This document shows positions 5,134-9,442 of a DNA stretch of 9,442 nt, piece after piece. The notes beneath the pieces were generated by a model. The model was given only the letters and a program-made list of their open reading frames with translations. It ran no database searches and was not told the DNA's origin. Origin of the DNA: Thermoplasmatota archaeon (GTDB taxonomy: Archaea > Thermoplasmatota > E2 > DHVEG-1); contig JALHTX010000353.1 of NCBI GenBank assembly GCA_022866015.1, positions 1 through 9,442 of the forward strand, written 5' to 3'. A program made the position numbers and the translations under genes. Position 1 is the first letter of the stretch; each line of letters starts with the position of its first letter.

Positions 5134-5289
5134 ATGACAACAAAAACTGAAAAAATTAGTTTAGAACGATTAGTTAACCAGGGGATGGATTTAGAGGTTT
5201 CTGAAGAAGAAAAGTATAGAAAGAAAGGTAAAAAACATAAAATTTCTGTGAGTTACAAAACCCACGCTAGAGAAATAAAAACTAAATAA
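5134..5289 (+). CDS. 51-aa charged protein of the element
   Basis: A short gene with a strong ribosome-binding site (GAGGGAGGA, 5122-5130) and an ATG at 5134. The product (MTTKTEKISLERLVNQGMDL, then acidic EVSEEEKY, then a basic tail with KYRKKGKKHK and a lysine-ending C-terminus) is soluble and changes from an acidic middle to a strongly basic tail, which would suit nucleic-acid binding. No family is recognised. A zinc-ribbon gene starts 40 nt downstream behind its own ribosome-binding site, so the two were probably one operon. The strong ribosome-binding site, promoter and palindrome make it a believable gene despite its size. Confidence 0.65.
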   Translation: MTTKTEKISLERLVNQGMDLEVSEEEKYRKKGKKHKISVSYKTHAREIKTK

Positions 5290-5329
5290 ATGGATAAAGA
5301 ATTGAAATTGTAGTTTTGAGGGAAAAAAT

Positions 5330-5427
5330 ATGGGTTATTATTGTAATATTTGTAAAAACCTATTTCAGAAGAAGTATATGACTTTTCTATGAAGGTTTAT
5401 AAAAAACCACTTTGTATAACACATTAA
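5330..5427 (+). pseudogene. Zinc-ribbon small protein, frameshifted
   Basis: ATG at 5330 follows TGAGGG, and the first frame gives MGYYCNICKN before running into a wrong-frame tail and a stop at 5390-5392. In another frame the sequence continues as ISEEVYDFSMKVYKKPLCIT and then H, ending TAA at 5425-5427. Joining them by one extra A in the A5 run at 5354-5358 gives a 32-aa protein with C5-x2-C8 and C29-x2-H32, a coherent zinc site. Similar small archaeal ribbons with VYxxSMxxxxKPLC are familiar to me, but without a specific function. Loss of one A in a homopolymer (mutation or sequencing error) is the simplest explanation; a -1 ribosomal shift at AAAAAC would produce the same join. The 3' end overlaps the decayed end of the integrase fragment on the other strand. 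Confidence 0.6.
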
Positions 5428-5746
5428 AAACAAAACACCATCTAAATTTAAATGTTTAAGAAATTTGAATATCTGATACATTCTCTTCTTATATGAGGAA
5501 ATAACAAATCTGTCTTTGAGTTGTTTAAAATACATTATGCTTTTATTTTTATCAATTGTATATTCTATATATCTGGCATAATTTGATAAAATGCTTTTAA
5601 CTTCTTTTATATGTCCTTCTGTTACTCCACTTAACTCTATTATTTTGAGGTATTCTTCAAGTGTGCCCTTAGTAATGCTTTTTTCTTTTTCAAAAAAATA
5701 TGCCTTGACATGGCGGAGGTCTTGAGTTCGAATCTCAACGAGCCCA
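5365..5746 (-). pseudogene. int: Integrase core-binding part, int(C) remnant, catalytic domain lost
   Basis: Read leftward from the right att copy, the frame gives GLVEIRTQDLRHVKA (the att-encoded peptide), then YFFEKEKSITKGTLEEYL and about 65 more residues to FKFLKHLNLDG. This matches the helical N-terminal core-binding (SAM-like) domain of archaeal tyrosine recombinases: EEYLKIIELSG, VTEGHIKEVKSILSNYARYI, then ISSYKKRMYQIFKFLK. Past about 5433 the homology stops and the reading only runs antisense to the zinc-ribbon gene up to a TGA at 5365-5367. The catalytic domain with the Arg, His-x-x-Arg and Tyr residues is missing, probably by a deletion joined near 5428-5433. There is no start codon at this end; it could be translated only when the circle restores int(N). 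Confidence 0.82.
5702..5746 (+). repeat. attR core: 45-bp direct repeat, copy 2
   Basis: Exact copy of 3983-4027, the 3' part of tRNA-Val from the anticodon stem to the discriminator base. It lacks the acceptor 5' strand and the D arm, so it is not a tRNA gene. Ordinary chromosome resumes at 5747, with a T7 run (5762-5768) that was presumably the original tRNA-Val terminator. Confidence 0.95.
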
Positions 5747-5823
5747 CTCTTAAAAGTTCTATTTTTTTCTAGAATAAAACTTATAAACAGGAACCATATA
5801 CGGCTATCAAAATTTAAAAAATA

Positions 5824-5831
5824 TATATAAA
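5824..5831 (+). promoter_or_regulatory. TATA box of EF-1 alpha
   Basis: TATATAAA inside a longer A/T run would set the transcript start near 5853, giving a leader of about 30 nt that contains the GGAGG (5871-5875) before the ATG at 5886. Confidence 0.55.
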
Positions 5832-5885
5832 AAGAAAAACCTATAAGACAAAAATGAATAGGTCTAAAAAGGAGGAAAAAATATT

Positions 5886-7169
5886 ATGGCAGATAAACCA
5901 CACATGAATTTGGTAATTATTGGTCATGTCGATCATGGAAAATCTACATTAGTTGGACAAACACTTTTGCAAACTGGACAATTTTCAGCACATATGGTTG
6001 AAAAATTCAAAGAAGAAGCAAAAGCAAAAGGTAAAGAAAGCTTTGTTTTTGCATGGATTTTCGACAATCTTAAAGAAGAACGTGAGCGTGGGGTTACAAT
6101 TGATGTAGCACACAAACGTTTTGATACTGATAAATACTATGTAACAATTATAGATGCACCTGGTCATCGTGACTTCGTTAAAAATATGATCACTGGTACA
6201 TCACAAGCGGATGCAGCGGTCCTTGTTGTAGCAGTACAGCATGGGATTATGGCACAAACAAAAGAGCATATGTTTTTGGCACGTACCCTTGGTGTAAAAC
6301 AAATGATTGTTGCAATTAATCAAATGGATGCAACTAATCCACCATATGACAAAGCCAAGTACGAAGAAGTAAAGGCAGAAGTTGACAAACTTGCAAAAAG
6401 CGTTGGATATAAAGATGATATGCTCCAGTATATCCCAGTTTCAGCATTTAAAGCAGATAATATAAAAGAAAAAGGAAAACTTACTTGGTGGACTGGACCA
6501 ACACTTTTAAAAGCAATAGACAATTTGAAACAACCAGAAAAACCAACATCGTTACCACTTCGCTGGCCAATCCAGGATGTATATACAATTAAAGGTGTTG
6601 GAACAGTACCAGTTGGAAAAATTGAGACAGGTATTATGAAACCTGGTATGTCAATTATTTTTAAGCCGAGTATGAAACCTGGTGGTGCTGTTGGAGAAGT
6701 AAAAACTATTGAAATGCATCATGAAACCTTAAGTCAGGGATTACCTGGTGATAACGTTGGAGTAAACATACGTGGAGTTGCAAAAAATGAAATCAGACGT
6801 GGAGATGTCGCAGGACCAATAAACGACCCACCAACAATTGCAAAATCATTCACAGCACAGATCATGGTCTTAAATCACCCAAGTGTTATCACAAAAGGAT
6901 ACACACCAGTCTTCCACTGTTACACTGCTCAAGTAGCATGTCGTTTCGAGGCAATTTTAAAGAAACTCGATCCAAAGACGGGTGCAACAAAAGAAGAAAA
7001 CCCTGATTTCATTAAAACAGGGGATGCAGCAATTGTAAAAATCGTTCCAACTCGTCCAATGGTTATCGAATCAGCCAAAAAGATTCCACAACTTGGAAGG
7101 TTTGCTATTCGTGATATGGGACAAACAGTTGCCGCAGGAGTCTGTCTTGAAGTAGAAGAAGCCAAATAG
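5886..7169 (+). CDS. tuf: Translation elongation factor 1 alpha (aEF1A)
   Basis: This GTPase delivers aminoacyl-tRNA to the ribosomal A site. The 427-aa protein has normal family length and three domains. GTPase motifs: G1 GHVDHGKS (13-20), G2 threonine in GVTID (T71), G3 DAPGH (90-94, with the switch II histidine), G4 NQMD (145-148) and G5 VSA (185-187). Domain 2 begins around PLRWPIQDVYTIKGVGTVPV; domain 3 contains HPSVITKGYTPVFHCYTAQVAC and ends IPQLGRFAIRDMGQTVAAGVCLEV. The G4 motif is unusual: the nearly universal lysine of NKxD, which stacks on the guanine base, is Q146 here (codon CAA). GGAGG lies 10 nt before the ATG. Ribosomal protein S10 follows 46 nt downstream, as in many archaea, so the two are probably co-transcribed. 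Confidence 0.98.
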   Translation: MADKPHMNLVIIGHVDHGKSTLVGQTLLQTGQFSAHMVEKFKEEAKAKGKESFVFAWIFDNLKEERERGVTIDVAHKRFDTDKYYVTIIDAPGHRDFVKNMITGTSQADAAVLVVAVQHGIMAQTKEHMFLARTLGVKQMIVAINQMDATNPPYDKAKYEEVKAEVDKLAKSVGYKDDMLQYIPVSAFKADNIKEKGKLTWWTGPTLLKAIDNLKQPEKPTSLPLRWPIQDVYTIKGVGTVPVGKIETGIMKPGMSIIFKPSMKPGGAVGEVKTIEMHHETLSQGLPGDNVGVNIRGVAKNEIRRGDVAGPINDPPTIAKSFTAQIMVLNHPSVITKGYTPVFHCYTAQVACRFEAILKKLDPKTGATKEENPDFIKTGDAAIVKIVPTRPMVIESAKKIPQLGRFAIRDMGQTVAAGVCLEVEEAK

Positions 7170-7215
7170 GCTTCTATATCTTTTCTTTTGAAAAATTTTT
7201 TGGAGTAAACAAACA

Positions 7216-7527
7216 ATGGCGCAAAAAGCACGGATTTCATTGGTAAGCACGGATTCTAATAAACTAGATGAAGTTTGTAATCAGATTAAAATGATTGCAG
7301 AGCGAACCGGTGTTGAAATTAGTGGTCCTATTCCACTTCCAACAAAACACTTAAAAGTGCCATGTAGAAAATCACCTGATGGCGAGGGTAGTGAAACCTG
7401 GGATCATTGGGAGATGCGCATTCATAAGAGGTTAATCGATCTTGATGCAAGTGATAGAGCTCTTCGACAACTTATGCGTATACAGGTTCCTGATGGAGTA
7501 AATATTGAAATTGTATTGCGCTCGTAA
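7216..7527 (+). CDS. rps10: Ribosomal protein S10 (uS10)
   Basis: Small-subunit ribosomal protein of 103 aa, the usual archaeal length. Typical archaeal uS10 stretches: ARISLVSTDSNKLDEVC at the start, the loop ISGPIPLPTKHLKVPCRKSP, GEGSETWDHWEMRIHKRLID, and the end LMRIQVPDGVNIEIVL. In the ribosome it lies in the head of the small subunit. A GGAG (7202-7205) precedes the ATG at 7216 by 10 nt. It follows EF-1 alpha after 46 nt, and a T-run (7533-7540) behind its stop probably ends the operon transcript. Confidence 0.97.
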   Translation: MAQKARISLVSTDSNKLDEVCNQIKMIAERTGVEISGPIPLPTKHLKVPCRKSPDGEGSETWDHWEMRIHKRLIDLDASDRALRQLMRIQVPDGVNIEIVLRS

Positions 7528-7541
7528 TTTATTTTTTTCAA
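7528..7541 (+). terminator. T-rich terminator of the EF-1 alpha-S10 operon
   Basis: Immediately after the S10 stop codon the sequence is ATTTATTTTTTTC, containing a T7 run, the typical archaeal termination signal; a further T5 run follows at 7549-7553. Confidence 0.5.
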
Positions 7542-7595
7542 AAACTCTTTTTAATCAATTTTATATTACATCTGTTAAGTTAATTGTTTTTTAAT

Positions 7596-7683
7596 GCTGA
7601 GGTAGCAAAGCTAGGCCTACTGCGCCGGCCTTGAAAGCCGGTCCTCCATCTGGGGGGCGGGAGTTCGAATCTCCTCCTCAGCG
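7596..7683 (+). tRNA. tRNA-Ser (anticodon UGA)
   Basis: An 88-nt class II tRNA: acceptor stem GCTGAGG with CCTCAGC, anticodon stem GCCGG/CCGG[T] with loop CTTGAAA (anticodon TGA, reading UCA), the long variable arm around CCTCCATCTGGGGGG that marks serine tRNAs, T stem GGGAG/CTCCT with loop TTCGAAT, and discriminator G. No CCA is encoded, and a T4 run follows. A TATA-like TTTATATTA (7559-7567) upstream is its likely promoter. On the opposite strand a relic of an integrase N-terminal part reads into it, and its last 11 stem bases reappear at 8984-8994. Confidence 0.96.
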
Positions 7684-7795
7684 TTTTATCTTTAACCGAT
7701 ATCAAAGCTAAATATTCTAGGACGCGAATTTCTAAAAAAGAGCTAATGTTAATGTCTTGTTCTCCAGAGGATGAATTAATATACAATAACTTCAT
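7684..7795 (-). pseudogene. Second integrase N-terminal relic (ribbon-helix-helix) against tRNA-Ser
   Basis: Read on the minus strand into tRNA-Ser, the frame gives GEQDINISSFLEIRVLEYLA, then LISVKDKT, then the antisense of the tRNA (LRRRFELPPPR). The first part aligns with the ribbon-helix-helix helix of int(N) in tRNA-Val (REYDINISAFVEYNLRIYFA): DINIS, F, E, L, Y and A recur in register, and both lie immediately in front of a tRNA 3' end in antisense. The beta strand and first helix are missing; upstream of the ATG at 7795 all frames soon hit stops. No core-binding or catalytic part is visible nearby. I read it as the scar of an older element of the same type. The TATA box of the FKBP gene (7776-7783) lies within it. 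Confidence 0.55.
7776..7783 (+). promoter_or_regulatory. TATA box of the FKBP gene
   Basis: TTAATATA is centred 27 bp before the ATG at 7807, so the mRNA should start at or beside the start codon. No ribosome-binding site is present, in agreement with a leaderless transcript. Confidence 0.6.
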
Positions 7796-7806
7796 TTAAC
7801 CCAGAC

Positions 7807-8964
7807 ATGCCAAACAAAAAATTAGTTGTTATATTATTAGTGACTGTAATATTAGGGTCCATATTGGTATTTTTAACAGTGACACACATTGAAGATATTA
7901 TTAATTTTCTGAAAGGTAAAAAAACGGAGGAAAAGGTAATAATACTTGGTGATTGTGCTGATATAAATTATATTGTTAGATATGCTTCAAATAATACAAT
8001 TTTTGATACTTCCTACGTAAACGTTGCCAATGAATCAGGTATATATAATAAAAATAATCCTTATAAACCGTTAAATATATTTGTAAGTTTGAATAAGAGC
8101 ATATCTGCTCCTACTGGATATGAGAATTATTCGCAAAATTATATTGAAGGTCTGATAAAAGGTCTTGTTGGATTAAAAGAGGGTCAGACATCAGTGATTA
8201 ATATATCTGCTGAGAAAGCATATGGGGCGAAAAAACTTACAGTAGGTGATATTTTCAGCACAACATCTCTTACCGTAAGTAACTATAACTATCAGCTAAA
8301 TCAAACAGTAGAAGTTCTTAATCTGACTAACGAAAATATTGTTTTAAAATGGTTGAATGTTCAAGGTCTCGGCAACTTTACATTGCCTGAAGCTATTCTG
8401 AAGAGAGAAGAGGATATTAAACAAGAAACAAGCTATTTTTATGATGAACTACCTCCTTATTTCATATGGGAAAATTCCTCAATGATAATCAATGTAACTA
8501 ATACTAATGTTCTGATAAAAACAACACCAACAAAAACTCAGAACCTTACCAAACAAGTTACACCTTTCAGTATAGCAAGTAAATTTGATGGATTTATTTT
8601 CCCTGATGCAACAAACGCGGAATGGAACGAATCAAAGATAACTATTCAGCAATCTCCAATACCAGGGTTAAAATACACGTTTGACCTTGGTGAGAGGTTG
8701 TATAATATTACTGTAGAAAAAGTCACTCCAAATCATGTCAATGTTAGTATTGAATATCAAGGAAAAAATCAATCCTTTGAACTAAATAGAACAATCGAAT
8801 TTAACCGAACGTACTCGATGCCTCGATTCTACATAATCCCATTGAATTATTTTCAATATATTTTTGGAAGCGATATCCAGAAAGCTGGATACGGCCTAAG
8901 TAAATTTGCTGGAGAACGATTGCTTTTTGAGGTAACTATTATTAAGATGTACAAAACATCTTAA
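7807..8964 (+). CDS. Membrane-anchored FKBP-type peptidyl-prolyl isomerase
   Basis: This 385-aa protein is predicted to face the outside of the cell. An N-terminal membrane anchor (about residues 5-27, LVVILLVTVILGSILVFLTV) is followed by a SlyD-like FKBP domain: GDCADINYIVRYASNNTIFD, then EGLIKGLVGLKEGQTSVINI (FKBP strands and active-site helix region), AYG, and an insert-in-flap region around TVEVLNLTNENIVLKWLNVQ. The C-terminal ~180 residues form another domain, including PGLKYTFDLGERLYNITVEK. It should assist folding of exported proteins by catalysing prolyl isomerisation or by chaperoning. There are 17 N-x-S/T sequons, most in the exported part, which suits a glycosylated surface protein. 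Long two-part FKBPs of this sort are known from Thermoplasmata relatives. Isomerase activity is uncertain: the classical aromatic pocket cannot be confirmed by eye. Confidence 0.85.
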   Translation: MPNKKLVVILLVTVILGSILVFLTVTHIEDIINFLKGKKTEEKVIILGDCADINYIVRYASNNTIFDTSYVNVANESGIYNKNNPYKPLNIFVSLNKSISAPTGYENYSQNYIEGLIKGLVGLKEGQTSVINISAEKAYGAKKLTVGDIFSTTSLTVSNYNYQLNQTVEVLNLTNENIVLKWLNVQGLGNFTLPEAILKREEDIKQETSYFYDELPPYFIWENSSMIINVTNTNVLIKTTPTKTQNLTKQVTPFSIASKFDGFIFPDATNAEWNESKITIQQSPIPGLKYTFDLGERLYNITVEKVTPNHVNVSIEYQGKNQSFELNRTIEFNRTYSMPRFYIIPLNYFQYIFGSDIQKAGYGLSKFAGERLLFEVTIIKMYKTS

Positions 8965-8983
8965 GAAGAAATCTGAAGTTGTA

Positions 8984-8994
8984 TCCTCCTCAGC
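8984..8994 (+). repeat. 11-nt copy of the tRNA-Ser 3' end
   Basis: TCCTCCTCAGC is identical to 7672-7682, the T-stem and acceptor end of tRNA-Ser, in the same orientation and ending at the same acceptor-stem base. With the integrase relic behind tRNA-Ser it could be the remains of an attR site, which would place the FKBP gene between two att remnants. At 11 nt, chance cannot be excluded. Confidence 0.3.
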
Positions 8995-9060
8995 TTATTT
9001 TTAATTAAAAAGAACGGTAAGTTTTTGAAACAGATTTTGTTTATCAATAGGTGATAATCG

Positions 9061-9442
9061 ATGAAAATAGATCCATGGAGTTCAACAACGTATCAGGATT
9101 ATACAAAATTAAGAGATGAGTTTGGAATAGAAGAATTCTCAGAAGATCTGTACAAAGGAATACCACATCCACATAAACTACTTAGACGTGGTGTAATAAT
9201 TGGTCATCGAGGTTTTTCACAAATTAAAAATGCAATACAATACAAAAAACCATGGGCGATATTAACAGGCCTTATGCCCTCCGGAAAAATGCACTTAGGA
9301 CACAAAATGGTAATCGATCAAGTAATTTATTACCAATCTCTTGGTGCAGATATAAATATAGCCGTCGCAGACATTGAAGCATTTGCAACACGTGACTACT
9401 CTCTTGAACAAACCAAAGAATATGCAATTAACGAATATATAA
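9061..9442 (+). CDS. trpS: Tryptophanyl-tRNA synthetase, N-terminal part (runs off the window)
   Basis: This enzyme charges tRNA-Trp with tryptophan using ATP. The first 127 residues are present and no stop occurs before the window end. The sequence is of the archaeal/eukaryal type: an N-terminal stretch with IDPWSS, FGIEEF and HPHKLLRRGVIIGHRGF precedes the Rossmann fold, which carries the class I signature in the form TGLMPSGKMHLGHKMVIDQ (the HIGH equivalent is HLGH), then AVADIEAFATRDYS. The KMSKS loop lies beyond the window. The start is ATG at 9061, with AGGTGAT (9049-9055) as ribosome-binding site and a TATA-like TTTTTAATTAAAA (8998-9010) upstream. It reads in the same direction as FKBP but appears to have its own promoter. 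Confidence 0.95.
   Translation, partial: MKIDPWSSTTYQDYTKLRDEFGIEEFSEDLYKGIPHPHKLLRRGVIIGHRGFSQIKNAIQYKKPWAILTGLMPSGKMHLGHKMVIDQVIYYQSLGADINIAVADIEAFATRDYSLEQTKEYAINEYI

Larger units (their letters stand above)
3983..5746. mobile_element. Decayed integrative element in tRNA-Val (SSV-type, split integrase)
   Basis: The element is bounded by 45-bp direct repeats (repeat start to repeat start 1719 bp). It contains int N-terminal part (minus), a 152-aa membrane protein (plus), a 51-aa protein (plus), a frameshifted zinc-ribbon gene (plus) and the int core-binding part (minus). The two int parts sit at opposite ends, and both read the att core in the same frame. This is the SSV-type arrangement, in which the attachment site lies inside the integrase gene and integration splits it. 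The catalytic domain of the recombinase is absent and no replication gene is visible, so the element cannot move by itself. Before insertion, tRNA-Val would have been directly upstream of the EF-1 alpha promoter: its natural T-run terminator remains at 5761-5769, just after the right repeat. Confidence 0.88.

Noticed and set aside
5702..5746. Second tRNA-Val gene
   Set aside because: Only the part from the anticodon stem onward is present; no D arm or 5' acceptor strand. It is an att copy, not a tRNA.
3601..5746. CRISPR array or tandem repeats
   Set aside because: No regularly spaced repeats are visible; the only long repeat is the pair of 45-bp att copies.
5933..6167. Two minus-strand open frames inside EF-1 alpha
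   Set aside because: Shadows of a certain, highly conserved gene; cysteine- and phenylalanine-rich antisense products with no start signals.
6320..6523. Minus-strand open frame inside EF-1 alpha
   Set aside because: Antisense shadow, no promoter or ribosome-binding site.
6929..7240. Minus-strand open frame of 103 codons over the EF-1 alpha end and S10 start
   Set aside because: Covers two certain genes on the other strand and matches no known family.

Overview
The window is archaeal chromosome. Evidence: an archaeal PCNA, transcription factor S, the RNase P protein Pop5, EF-1 alpha, archaeal S10 and an archaeal/eukaryal-type TrpRS; tRNA genes without encoded CCA; TATA boxes about 26 bp upstream of starts, with several mRNAs probably leaderless, beside other genes that have clear GGAGG ribosome-binding sites. 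The DNA is AT-rich. The gene set, the EF-1 alpha sequence and the large membrane-anchored FKBP suggest Thermoplasmatota or a relative such as an uncultured marine-sediment lineage. That placement is inference.

Left part (1-3756). After an unclear gene end in the first ~136 bases and an empty AT-rich stretch, a run of minus-strand genes reads leftward. In transcription order these are a 49-aa acidic protein, a Nudix hydrolase (ADP-ribose pyrophosphatase-like) coupled to transcription factor S, a secreted protein of unknown function, PCNA, RNase P Pop5 (rnp2) and a small winged-helix regulator. This is mostly replication, transcription and RNA-processing housekeeping. No ATG, GTG or well-placed TTG serves rnp2; its good ribosome-binding site points to an ATA codon.

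Middle (3954-5746). A complete tRNA-Val(GAC) carries at its 3' end a 45-bp sequence that is repeated exactly at 5702-5746, just before the EF-1 alpha promoter. The 1.7 kb between is an integrated element. Its integrase gene is cut in two by the attachment site. The N-terminal part, a ribbon-helix-helix domain, reads leftward into the tRNA. The next part, the core-binding domain of a tyrosine recombinase, reads leftward out of the second repeat. Both parts read the repeat in the same frame, so the excised circle would join them into one protein. The catalytic domain is gone, so this is a decayed relic of an SSV-type (self-splitting) integrative element. Its cargo is a 152-aa membrane protein, a 51-aa charged protein and a frameshifted zinc-ribbon gene.

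Right part (5747-9442). EF-1 alpha and ribosomal protein S10 form a translation pair, followed by tRNA-Ser(UGA), a membrane-anchored FKBP-type prolyl isomerase and the start of tryptophanyl-tRNA synthetase, cut by the window end. Directly behind tRNA-Ser, on the opposite strand, lies a fragment that strongly resembles the ribbon-helix-helix part of the first integrase. This looks like a second, older integration scar, and the FKBP promoter now sits inside it.

The most interesting content is this pair of tRNA-targeting integrase relics with the same unusual N-terminal domain, in a neighbourhood otherwise made of core information-processing genes.
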